DNA from: Bacillota bacterium
GTDB taxonomy: Bacteria; Bacillota; Clostridia; Oscillospirales; Acutalibacteraceae
NCBI GenBank assembly: GCA_023391275.1
Contig: JAEWBE010000019.1
Location: forward strand, 1 to 12,057
DNA: 12,057 bases
Reading direction: 5' to 3'
Shown here: positions 5,523 to 12,057 of the stretch, piece by piece
Layout of the letters: each line of letters opens with the position of its first letter
How positions within the stretch are numbered: the first letter of the stretch is position 1
The notes under the pieces: model-generated
What the model saw: the letters and a program-made list of their open reading frames with translations, nothing else
The model's database searches: none
Told to the model about the DNA's origin: nothing
Program-made: the position numbers and the translations under genes

Positions 5523-6227
5523 ATGGAAATGAAGAAGATTGATATAACGCTGAAGGATAATGCTTACCCGGGCCGCGGAATTATTCTCGGCAGGAGTTCG
5601 GACGGAGCCAGCGCCGTGATCGCCTATTTTATTATGGGGCGCAGCGCAAACAGCCGCAACCGAATTTTCATTGAAGAGGGGAAAGGAATTAAAACGCAGG
5701 CCTTTGACCCCGAAAAATTGGTTGATCCGTCCCTGATTATTTATTCCCCTGTGCGCGTGCTTGACCGGACCACGATTGTTACCAACGGTGATCAAACGGA
5801 CACCATTTATGATTATATGAAGCAGGGAAAAACCTTTGCTGATGCGTTGCGTACCCGCACTTTTGAACCGGACGGGCCGAACTTTACCCCGCGTATTTCC
5901 GGCATGACAGAATCCAATGGCAATTACAGACTTTCTATCTTAAAGAGCGCAAACGGTAATCCAAATTCCACACAGCGATATTTTTTTGAATATGAATCTC
6001 CCAATAACGGGGAAGGTCATTTGATTCACACATATCAGGGAGACGGCAATCCGCTGCCTTCTTTTGAGGGCGAACCCACTCTCGTTAAGATTTCAGGAAA
6101 TCTTGATGAATTTACCGGGCTGATTTGGAACAGCCTGAATGAGGAAAATAAAGTTTCTCTGTTCACCCGTTTTATCAACTTGAAAAATGGTTTAACAGAA
6201 ACCAGAATCGTCAACAAAAATCAATGA
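5523..6227 (+). CDS. purO: IMP cyclohydrolase, stand-alone PurO type
   Basis: This enzyme performs the last step of IMP synthesis, the ring closure of FAICAR. The 234-residue protein resembles the PurO family (IMP_cyclohyd), first described in archaea and unrelated in sequence to the N-terminal (MGS-like) domain of usual bacterial PurH. Family marks are YPGRGIILG (15-23), the AYFIMGRSANSRNRIF segment (34-49) and the central DPSLIIYSPVRV region. The start at 5523 is chosen because GGGAGG (5510-5515) precedes it by 7 bases; the same frame extends upstream inside purN and is not used. The stop at 6225-6227 is 17 bases before the formyltransferase start. The neighbour carries out the preceding reaction, so together they replace a bifunctional PurH. 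The assignment rests on recognised motifs and context; no alignment was run. Confidence 0.9.
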   Translation: MEMKKIDITLKDNAYPGRGIILGRSSDGASAVIAYFIMGRSANSRNRIFIEEGKGIKTQAFDPEKLVDPSLIIYSPVRVLDRTTIVTNGDQTDTIYDYMKQGKTFADALRTRTFEPDGPNFTPRISGMTESNGNYRLSILKSANGNPNSTQRYFFEYESPNNGEGHLIHTYQGDGNPLPSFEGEPTLVKISGNLDEFTGLIWNSLNEENKVSLFTRFINLKNGLTETRIVNKNQ

Positions 6228-6244
6228 TATTGGAGGTAGCTGAA

Positions 6245-7423
6245 ATGGCAAATGAACTTACATTGAAATATGGCTGTAATCCGAACCAAAAGCCGTCGCG
6301 TATTTTTATGCAGGACGGCGGCGAACTGCCTATTCGGGTATTAAACGGCAAACCGGGGTACATTAATTTTCTGGATGCGTTTAATAGCTGGCAGTTGGTT
6401 CAGGAATTGAAAAAGGCGACCGGTCTGCCGGCAGCCGCTTCCTTTAAACATGTCAGCCCAGCCGGGGCGGCAGTTTCCGCCGAACTTTCGGAAACACTGA
6501 AAAAGGTTTATTTTGTAGATGATCTTGAGCTTTCTCCGCTTGCCAGCGCTTACGCCATGGCAAGAGGTGCGGACAGAATGTCTTCCTACGGAGATTGGAT
6601 TGCCCTGTCAGATGTTTGCGACAAACAGACGGCAACCTTGATTGCACGCGAGGTATCGGACGGAATTATTGCCCCGGGCTACACAGAGGAAGCGCTTGAA
6701 ATTCTGAAATCCAAGCGCAAAGGCGGATATAACATTGTTACGATGGATTTAGACTACAAACCCAACCCGGTGGAGCGCAAAGAAGTATATGGCATTACTT
6801 TTGAGCAGGGCAGGAATGAAATTTTAATTGATGGCGAAATGCTTTCCAATCTTGTTACCGAAAATAAGACAATACCGGCGGAAGCGAAGCGCGACCTGCT
6901 TATTTCGCTTATTACACTGAAATATACGCAGTCCAATTCTGTCTGTTACGCGAAGGGCGGTCAGGTAATCGGGGTGGGTGCCGGTCAGCAGTCCAGAATC
7001 CACTGTACCAGGCTGGCGGGCAACAAAGCGGATGTTTGGTATCTGCGCCAGCATCCCAAGGTGCTCGGACTGAAATTCAAGGATGGTATCCGCCGCCCGG
7101 ACAGGGACAATACGATTGATGTTTATATTTCCGACGAATACATGGATGTTCTGGCCGACGGCGTATGGCAGAATTTATTTGCCGAAAAGCCGGAACCGCT
7201 TACAAAAGAAGAAAGACGCGACTGGCTGGATACGTTGACCGGCGTTTCGCTGGGTTCCGATGCATTTTTCCCGTTCGGTGACAATATTGAACGCGCGCAT
7301 AAAACCGGTGTAAAGTATATTGCACAGCCGGGCGGTTCCATCCGCGATGATCATGTGATTGATACCTGTAATAAATATGGGATTGCCATGGCATTTACCG
7401 GAATGAGGCTGTTCCACCATTAA
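6245..7423 (+). CDS. purH: AICAR formyltransferase, stand-alone (PurH transformylase domain only)
   Basis: The protein formylates AICAR to FAICAR with 10-formyl-tetrahydrofolate. It has 392 residues and corresponds to the C-terminal transformylase part of bifunctional PurH, without the N-terminal cyclohydrolase domain. It has LKYGCNPNQKPSRIF (7-21), where PurH has its conserved LRYGENPHQ-type motif. The catalytic Lys68-His69 lies in SFKHVSPAGAA (PurH: KHxNPCG), followed by LKYTQSNSVCYAKGGQVIG, GAGQQSRIHCTRLAG, DAFFPFGDNIERA and the C-terminal TGMRLFHH. The start at 6245 is supported by GGAGG (6232-6236) eight bases upstream; an earlier ATG at 6224 overlaps the cyclohydrolase stop and lacks such a site. 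The symbol purH is used for the formyltransferase activity only. The archaeal enzyme for this step, PurP, is an ATP-grasp protein and is not what is seen here. Confidence 0.94.
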   Translation: MANELTLKYGCNPNQKPSRIFMQDGGELPIRVLNGKPGYINFLDAFNSWQLVQELKKATGLPAAASFKHVSPAGAAVSAELSETLKKVYFVDDLELSPLASAYAMARGADRMSSYGDWIALSDVCDKQTATLIAREVSDGIIAPGYTEEALEILKSKRKGGYNIVTMDLDYKPNPVERKEVYGITFEQGRNEILIDGEMLSNLVTENKTIPAEAKRDLLISLITLKYTQSNSVCYAKGGQVIGVGAGQQSRIHCTRLAGNKADVWYLRQHPKVLGLKFKDGIRRPDRDNTIDVYISDEYMDVLADGVWQNLFAEKPEPLTKEERRDWLDTLTGVSLGSDAFFPFGDNIERAHKTGVKYIAQPGGSIRDDHVIDTCNKYGIAMAFTGMRLFHH

Positions 7424-7479
7424 TCCTAATTTCTGTGATTTGGTATTGAAAGAATTGAATGAAACGGCAGGAGGAAATC

Positions 7480-8739
7480 ATGAAGATACTGGTGATCGGC
7501 AGCGGCGGCCGCGAACATGCGATTATCCGCAAACTGAAAGAAAGCCCGAAAGCAGATGAAATTTATTGCGCGCCCGGAAACGGAGGTATCTCAAAAGACG
7601 CCGTCTGTGTTGATATTTCCGTTACGGATATTGACGGAGTTGTAAAGTTTGCAAAAGAAAATGAGATCGGGCTGGTATTTGTTGCGCCGGATGACCCGCT
7701 TGCCGCAGGAATGGTGGATGCGCTGGAAGCTGCCGGAATCGCAGCGTTCGGTCCGCGTGCAAACGCCGCCGTCATTGAGAGCAGTAAGGTATTCTCCAAA
7801 GATTTGATGAAACGCTATCATATTCCGACTGCGGATTATGCTGTATTTGACGATTCTCATAAAGCACTGGAGTATATCCGCTCAAATGATCAATACCCTG
7901 TGGTAATCAAAGCCGACGGCCTGGCACTTGGAAAGGGTGTTATCATTGCAGCCGACTTTGAAGAAGCGCAGAATGCGGTAAAAACCATTATGGAGGATAA
8001 GATTTTCGGCGCTTCCGGCAATCAGATTGTGGTGGAAGAATTCATTACCGGACCGGAAGTCTCTGTTTTGGCTTTTACGGATGGAAAATGCGTAAAGCCC
8101 ATGGTTTCTTCTAAAGATCACAAGCGTGCGCTGGACAATGATAAAGGTACGAACACGGGCGGGATGGGGACCATCAGCCCAAATCCTTATTACACCGATG
8201 AAGTGGCTGAACTTTGCATGAAAACCATTTTTCTGCCCACCATTGAAGCGATGAATCAGGAAGGAAGAGTATTCAAGGGATGCCTGTATTTCGGTCTGAT
8301 GCTTACAAAAGACGGTCCGAAAGTAATTGAGTATAATTCCCGGTTTGGCGACCCGGAAACGCAGGTCGTTCTGCCGCGTCTTAAAACTGACCTGGTAGAT
8401 ATTCTGGGAGCTGTGGTTGAGGAACGTCTGGAAGCGCAGCCGATTGAATGGAGCAGTGAGGCCTGCGCTTGTGTGGTCATGGCTTCGGGCGGATACCCCG
8501 GGAAATATGCGAAGGGGATAGCGATTGACGGACTTGATAACGATGGGCAAATCAGCGGTGCTACGGTTTACCATGCGGGCACACTGTGTAAAGGGGATAG
8601 ATTTTACACAAACGGAGGCCGCGTTTTAGGAATTACGGCGCTGGGTGATACGCTGGGAACGGCTCTGGGCAAAGCTTATGCTGCAGTAAGTCGAATCCAT
8701 TTTGACGGTGCCCATTATCGTCATGATATCGGCAAATAA
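7480..8739 (+). CDS. purD: Phosphoribosylamine-glycine ligase (GAR synthetase)
   Basis: PurD joins glycine to phosphoribosylamine using ATP. The 419-residue protein has the standard order: an N-terminal domain with MKILVIGSGGREHAI (1-15) and APGNGG (31-36), an ATP-grasp core with VIKADGLALGKGV (142-154), VVEEFITGPEVSVLAF, SKDHKRALDNDKGTNTGGMG (about 211-230) and KVIEYNSRFGDPETQVVLPRL with the metal ligands, then the C-terminal GARS domain with VVMASGGYPG and NGGRVLGITALG. The start at 7480 follows AGGAGG (7469-7474) by 5 bases. An upstream in-frame ATG at 7459 would place that site inside the gene and is rejected. The 56-base gap after the formyltransferase has no terminator, so it is probably the last gene of the same operon. 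A strong terminator follows 22 bases after the stop. Confidence 0.97.
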   Translation: MKILVIGSGGREHAIIRKLKESPKADEIYCAPGNGGISKDAVCVDISVTDIDGVVKFAKENEIGLVFVAPDDPLAAGMVDALEAAGIAAFGPRANAAVIESSKVFSKDLMKRYHIPTADYAVFDDSHKALEYIRSNDQYPVVIKADGLALGKGVIIAADFEEAQNAVKTIMEDKIFGASGNQIVVEEFITGPEVSVLAFTDGKCVKPMVSSKDHKRALDNDKGTNTGGMGTISPNPYYTDEVAELCMKTIFLPTIEAMNQEGRVFKGCLYFGLMLTKDGPKVIEYNSRFGDPETQVVLPRLKTDLVDILGAVVEERLEAQPIEWSSEACACVVMASGGYPGKYAKGIAIDGLDNDGQISGATVYHAGTLCKGDRFYTNGGRVLGITALGDTLGTALGKAYAAVSRIHFDGAHYRHDIGK

Positions 8740-8761
8740 GTTTTAAGGAATTTACACAAAA

Positions 8762-8791
8762 AAGACGATACGGAATTTTCCGTATCGTCTT
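8762..8791. terminator. Bidirectional intrinsic terminator between convergent units
   Basis: AAGACGATACGGAA (8762-8775) pairs perfectly with TTCCGTATCGTCTT (8778-8791), a 14-bp stem. On the + strand it is followed by AATTTTATTTTAA. On the minus strand it is followed by six T (complement of A 8758-8763). It ends the purine operon on one side and the minus-strand ireB unit on the other. Confidence 0.93.
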
Positions 8792-8809
8792 AATTTTATT
8801 TTAATCAAA

Positions 8810-9109
8810 TTATTCTGATAAAGCTCTCGAAAGCCACGCATCGGCAATATCCATCGCAAGGTAAAGACCGCTTTTTTCACTGGATTTTACAATCTGCTTG
8901 CGTGCGCGTATATTTTGATCTGTATACATCAGTTGAATTAAAACCTTATCTGCAACTTCCAAATCCTGAACTTTTTTCTTGCTCTTGATTTCAAGTTTAA
9001 CAACGTATTTATCTTTCATACTTCCGTAATAAATCACATCACCGCATCGCACCAGCGGTTTCCCCTTGTAAGTAGGAAATTGCCCGGCGCTTTCATTATT
9101 CTCATTCAT
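8810..9109 (-). CDS. Conserved-looking 99-residue protein of unknown function
   Basis: The protein starts MNENNESAGQFPTYKGKPLV, a short disordered acidic/Asn-rich lead followed by PTYKGKPLVRCGDVIYYGSM (residues 12-31), a beta-rich basic centre (YVVKLEIKSKKKVQDLEVADKV) and a C-terminal helix ending MDIADAWLSRALSE. There is no signal peptide or membrane span, so it is probably cytosolic. A strong ribosome binding site, AGGAGG (complement of 9118-9123), sits 8 bases before the ATG. The pattern looks familiar from uncharacterised Clostridia proteins, but I cannot name a family. It lies 58 bases after ireB in the same direction with no terminator between, so the two are probably co-transcribed and end together at the hairpin at 8762-8791. 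No function is proposed. Confidence 0.82.
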   Translation of the reverse strand: MNENNESAGQFPTYKGKPLVRCGDVIYYGSMKDKYVVKLEIKSKKKVQDLEVADKVLIQLMYTDQNIRARKQIVKSSEKSGLYLAMDIADAWLSRALSE

Positions 9110-9167
9110 TCAAGTATCCTCCTTTTGTTCAACTGGTAAAGTGCTTTTCTAATCCTTGTGCTGTGAT

Positions 9168-9413
9168 TTACTCACCCAAATAAGATTTCAGTAACACCTG
9201 TAACAATTCATCGCGGTCTAACCTGCGAATAAGACTGCGCGCGCTGTTATGGGTCGTAATGTAAGTGGGGTCCTCTGAAAGAATGTAGCCTACAATCTGG
9301 CTGATGGGGTTGTATCCTTTTTCTTTCAAAGCATCATATACCAGAGTAAGAACTTTTTTAATATCCCCCTCACGATCATCACCGAGCGAAAAAGTCATCG
9401 TCTTATCAAGCAT
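9168..9413 (-). CDS. ireB: IreB-family regulatory phosphoprotein (UPF0297/YrzL)
   Basis: The 81-residue protein matches the IreB/UPF0297 family over its whole length: TMTFSLGDD near the start, then VYDALKEKGYNPISQIVGYI, SEDPTYITTHNSARSLIRRL and DRDELLQVLLKSYLGE. In Enterococcus faecalis IreB is a small cytosolic dimer phosphorylated on N-terminal threonines by the PASTA kinase IreK and influences cephalosporin resistance. Here Thr5 and Thr7 are the obvious candidate sites. The start at 9413 is chosen because GGAGG lies 7 bases upstream and it gives the normal family length. The same frame extends to 9488 but the added residues include the promoter region. In many Firmicutes this gene sits with ruvX (yqgF) and alaS; here it follows pheT. 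A consensus-like promoter lies just upstream. Confidence 0.93.
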   Translation of the reverse strand: MLDKTMTFSLGDDREGDIKKVLTLVYDALKEKGYNPISQIVGYILSEDPTYITTHNSARSLIRRLDRDELLQVLLKSYLGE

Positions 9414-9434
9414 GGAAACACCTCCAATATTGTC

Positions 9435-9463
9435 ATAATACAACATACGCAAAATAATTTCAA
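9435..9463 (-). promoter_or_regulatory. Sigma-A-type promoter for ireB
   Basis: On the minus strand, TTGAAA (complement of 9458-9463), a 17-base spacer, then TATTAT (complement of 9435-9440). Five of six bases match the consensus in each hexamer. The start would fall near 9428, just ahead of GGAGG and the ireB ATG at 9413. This allows ireB and the downstream 99-residue gene to be expressed apart from pheST. Confidence 0.75.
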
Positions 9464-9484
9464 GAACTATTTTGTGAACAGGTG

Positions 9485-11863
9485 TCAAGAGCGCAAAGCA
9501 GCACCCGCTTTTTCAAGCTCCTTCATGATTTTTTTCATTACACCTGTTGTATGATCCTCGGTAAGTGTGCTGTCTTTGGAACGCAGCACGATGCTGAATG
9601 CAACACTTTTTTTGTTGGCTTCAATCTGTTCCCCTTTATACACGTCAAACAGCTTAATGGTTTCAAGCAAATTTCCGGCACCCCGAATAATCGCCCTTTC
9701 CAAGTTAAGAACCGGAATGCTGTCGTCGCAAAGAAGCGCGAGGTCACGGGTAACAGCTGGAAATTTCGGAAGCGGAACATACTTCTTTTCCGGTTTCGCA
9801 CATTCAAACATCAAGTCAACATCCAGAGTAAAGCAATAAACCCGCTCATCAATCCCGTAATTTTCGGCCACCTTGGGATGAATTTCTCCGATGATGCCAA
9901 GGCGCCGTCCATCAATGGAGAGCACGGCGCAGCGGCCGGGGTGATAACTGCATTCTTCTGAAGATGCCTCTATTTCATAATCGAATACGCACAGTTTTTC
10001 CAAAATTTGCTCCGCCATACCTTTTGCGGTAAAGTAATCCGCCTTGTTGCCGTACATACCCACGATCAAATTTGTCTTTTCAATCGGAAGTTTATCTTCG
10101 GTGGTGGGCAGGTATTCGCTGGCTAGTTCGAACAGGCAGGCGGCGGCGTTACGGTTGTTGTAATTGCGTGAAAGAACCTCCAGCATGGAGGGGAGGGCAG
10201 TCGTTCTCATAATGCTGGTGTCCTCGCCGAGCGGATTGGAAATGGTAATTGATTTACGAAGCGGCGAATCGGCGGGCATGCGGATTTTATCGTAATATTT
10301 CGGGCTGATAAAGGAATACGTCATGATTTCACTGGCTCCCAGCGCAAGCATGGTATCGTTGATGGTGCGCTCAAATTTTTGGAGCTGGGTGTATTTACCC
10401 TGTGCGCCGCCGGAAAGCGAAGTACCGGGAATCTTATTGTAACCGTAGAATCTTGCGATTTCTTCGGCAATATCGGCCTTATGCTCCAGGTCGGGACGGA
10501 AGGTCGGTACTAAAATGTCATCACCGTCGAATTCACAGTCCAGCTTTTTCAGGATTGTTTTCATTTCATCGCTGTTTAAACTGAGGTCAAGGAAACGGTT
10601 GATCCAGTCCACATCCAAATGAATCCTGCGGCGTTCGCTGCTGGAATGGTCGTCAACGACCACACCATCAAGAACATCGCCCGCATCCAGCAGTTCGACC
10701 AGTTCACAGGCGCGTTCCAGCGCGGGCAGGCAGTTGTTCGCGTCAAGCCCCTTTTCATAACGGGAGGAAGCATCCGTCCTCATACCCTGATCCCTTGCCG
10801 TTGTGCGCACGGATGCACCGTTGAAGCATGCCGACTCGAACACAATCGTGTTTGTATCATCCACAATGCCGCTGAATTCTCCGCCCATCACGCCTGCGAT
10901 TGCGATTGGCTTGTTTGCGTCGGCAATCACCAGATTTTTAGGATTCAGCTTATGAACGACGCCGTCCAGTGTGGTAATGCTTTCTCCGTCTTTGGCGCGG
11001 CGAACGCGGATTTTGTTTTCGTCAATGAAGCGCAGGTCAAAGGAATGCATGGGCTGACCGTACTCCAGCATTACATAATTGGTAATATCCACAATATTGT
11101 TAATCGGACGCACGCCCATGGCGCGAAGCCGTTCCCGCATCCAGCGCGGGGAAGGTTTTACACGCACTTTTTTTACAACGCGCGCAGTATAAATTGAGCA
11201 AAGATCGGAAGCCTCCACTTTTACATCCAGCAGCTCCGTACAACTCCCGTGGCCGGCCTTTACCATTGGCTTGTGCAGCATCAATGGTTTGCAAAAAGTC
11301 GCTGCAGCTTCCCTTGCAAGGCCGATTACCGAAAAGCAGTCAGGCCGATTGGAAGTGATTTCAAATTCTACTTTGGTGTCATTAAAGCCAAGCGCTTCGC
11401 GAATCGGCTCACCAAGGCGGCAGTCTTCCTGTAAAACAAAGATTCCATCCTCAATCGCATAGGGGAAATCGTGTTTTGTCAGTCCGAGCTCGCCAATGGA
11501 ACAGAGCATCCCATTGCTTTCAACACCGCGCAGTTTGCCCTTTTTGATTTTTTTCCCGCCCGGCAGGGAAGAGTTGTTCATCGCGACTGGAACAATATCG
11601 CCGGCATTCAAATTCTGCGCGCCGGTAACAATTTGAATAGGCGCGTCGGCACCGACATCAATCTGGGTGACCCACAGATGGTCGGAATCGGGGTGCTTTT
11701 CCAACGAAAGCACTTTACCGACAATTACATTTTCAATCTCGCTGCCTTCGATTTCCCAGCCTTCTACTTTTGAACCGCTCATGGTCATTGCCTCGGTAAA
11801 ATCACGAATCGGCATTTCATCGAGCGTTACAAATTCTTTTAACCATTTCATTGAAAGATTCAT
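9485..11863 (-). CDS. pheT: Phenylalanine-tRNA ligase beta subunit
   Basis: PheT is the large, non-catalytic but tRNA-binding and editing subunit of the alpha2beta2 phenylalanyl-tRNA synthetase. The 792-residue length is normal. Visible domains in order are the N-terminal helix and tRNA-binding (EMAP-like) domain at about 40-150 (VGKVLSLEKHPDSDHLWV, QIVTGAQNL, MLCSIGELGL), then the B3/B4 editing region at about 210-390 (TARVVKKV, NNIVDITNYVMLEYGQPMH, SACFNGASVRTTARD), then B5 at about 405-480 (DIAEEIARFYGYNKIP follows its strands), then the catalytic-like core (MTYSFISP, NPLGEDTSIMRTTALPSML) and the C-terminal anticodon-binding FDX-ACB domain from about 700 (KFPAVTRDLALLCDD). The ATG at 11863 lies 13 bases after pheS, with GGGGG between them as the ribosome binding site. 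No terminator was found after the stop. Only the gene for the alpha subunit lies upstream in the window, so regulation such as a T-box cannot be seen. Confidence 0.98.
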   Translation of the reverse strand: MNLSMKWLKEFVTLDEMPIRDFTEAMTMSGSKVEGWEIEGSEIENVIVGKVLSLEKHPDSDHLWVTQIDVGADAPIQIVTGAQNLNAGDIVPVAMNNSSLPGGKKIKKGKLRGVESNGMLCSIGELGLTKHDFPYAIEDGIFVLQEDCRLGEPIREALGFNDTKVEFEITSNRPDCFSVIGLAREAAATFCKPLMLHKPMVKAGHGSCTELLDVKVEASDLCSIYTARVVKKVRVKPSPRWMRERLRAMGVRPINNIVDITNYVMLEYGQPMHSFDLRFIDENKIRVRRAKDGESITTLDGVVHKLNPKNLVIADANKPIAIAGVMGGEFSGIVDDTNTIVFESACFNGASVRTTARDQGMRTDASSRYEKGLDANNCLPALERACELVELLDAGDVLDGVVVDDHSSSERRRIHLDVDWINRFLDLSLNSDEMKTILKKLDCEFDGDDILVPTFRPDLEHKADIAEEIARFYGYNKIPGTSLSGGAQGKYTQLQKFERTINDTMLALGASEIMTYSFISPKYYDKIRMPADSPLRKSITISNPLGEDTSIMRTTALPSMLEVLSRNYNNRNAAACLFELASEYLPTTEDKLPIEKTNLIVGMYGNKADYFTAKGMAEQILEKLCVFDYEIEASSEECSYHPGRCAVLSIDGRRLGIIGEIHPKVAENYGIDERVYCFTLDVDLMFECAKPEKKYVPLPKFPAVTRDLALLCDDSIPVLNLERAIIRGAGNLLETIKLFDVYKGEQIEANKKSVAFSIVLRSKDSTLTEDHTTGVMKKIMKELEKAGAALRS

Positions 11864-11876
11864 TTTTTACGCCCCC

Positions 11877-12057
11877 TTAAAATTGTTTTAAAAATCTAAC
11901 GTCGTTTTCATAGAAAAGGCGCAAATCATCGATGTTGTATTTTCTCATTACGACACGTTCCAGTCCCATGCCGAGTGCAAACCCGCTGTAAACCTCCGGG
12001 TCAATCCCACAGTTGGAAAGCACCTTCGGGTGCACCATGCCGCAGCCGAGAATTTCA
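11877..12057 (-). CDS. pheS: Phenylalanine-tRNA ligase alpha subunit, C-terminal end only
   Basis: The minus strand from the right edge to TAA (complement of 11877-11879) encodes the last 59 residues of PheS, the catalytic subunit. It reads EILGCGMVHPKVLSNCGIDP, then the class II motif 3 segment GFALGMGLERVVMRKY, then IDDLRLFYENDVRFLKQF, the classical C-terminus. The start of the gene lies beyond the window. It is directly followed by pheT with a 13-base gap, the common pheST operon. Confidence 0.97.
   Translation of the reverse strand, partial: EILGCGMVHPKVLSNCGIDPEVYSGFALGMGLERVVMRKYNIDDLRLFYENDVRFLKQF

Noticed and set aside
7882..8574. 230-codon minus-strand frame inside purD
   Set aside because: Antisense shadow of the ATP-grasp core of purD, which is intact with all its motifs. 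No domain recognised.
9414..9488. N-terminal extension of IreB from 9488
   Set aside because: It contains the promoter and exceeds the family length; the ATG at 9413 has GGAGG at correct spacing.
10619..11197. 192-codon + strand frame inside pheT
   Set aside because: Lies wholly antisense to a conserved, intact pheT; composition and lack of any recognisable motif mark it as a shadow frame.
1..12057. Mobile element, defence system, toxin-antitoxin pair or biosynthetic cluster
   Set aside because: No transposase, integrase, nuclease, terminal repeats, CRISPR-like spacing or RiPP-type enzymes were found. Apart from two small ORFs, one lipoprotein-like gene and one unknown 99-residue gene, all coding capacity is housekeeping.

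Overview
The window looks like a stretch of chromosome from a Gram-positive anaerobe of the class Clostridia, plausibly the Oscillospiraceae/Ruminococcaceae. That is an inference from an IreB-family gene, strong AGGAGG-type ribosome binding sites, a Clostridia-type PurE and PurN, and IMP synthesis split between a separate cyclohydrolase and a separate AICAR formyltransferase. No phage, insertion sequence, CRISPR array, tRNA or rRNA was seen. The window is mostly housekeeping, and the less ordinary material lies between the genes.

Layout, left to right. (1) Positions 1-968 hold the 3' part of groEL, closed by a strong intrinsic terminator. (2) Positions 1151-2918 hold a membrane-quality-control module: an extended -10 promoter, an NfeD-family membrane protein, a tiny entericidin-like lipoprotein gene whose frame is broken at an A-run (a dnaX-type slippery heptamer), and an SPFH/stomatin protein. 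NfeD-family and SPFH proteins are known partners. (3) Positions 2919-3228 hold no large gene but are dense in signals: a promoter, a near-perfect palindrome overlapping it, a 25-codon ORF with an excellent Shine-Dalgarno lying inside a long RNA hairpin, and a terminator just upstream of purE. (4) Positions 3229-8739 hold a purine biosynthesis operon on the + strand, in the order purE, purM, purN, IMP cyclohydrolase (PurO type), AICAR formyltransferase, purD. Genes from purM to the formyltransferase overlap or nearly touch. (5) A 14-bp perfect hairpin at 8762-8791 ends this operon and also suits the convergent minus-strand genes. (6) On the minus strand, reading right to left, are the end of pheS, complete pheT, ireB with its own consensus-like promoter inside the end of pheT, and a 99-residue unrecognised protein.

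How the genes work together. PurD makes GAR, PurN formylates it, PurM closes the imidazole ring (AIR), PurE rearranges N5-CAIR to CAIR, the formyltransferase makes FAICAR, and the cyclohydrolase closes IMP. PurF, PurL/Q/S, PurK, PurC and PurB are absent from the window and must be elsewhere if the pathway is complete. PheS and PheT form phenylalanyl-tRNA synthetase. IreB is a substrate of the PASTA Ser/Thr kinase system that controls cell-envelope stress in Firmicutes.

No clearly new multi-gene system is visible. The best leads are the frame-broken lipoprotein gene inside the NfeD/SPFH module, the structured leader with its mini-ORF ahead of purE, and a fold that may mask the purM ribosome binding site.
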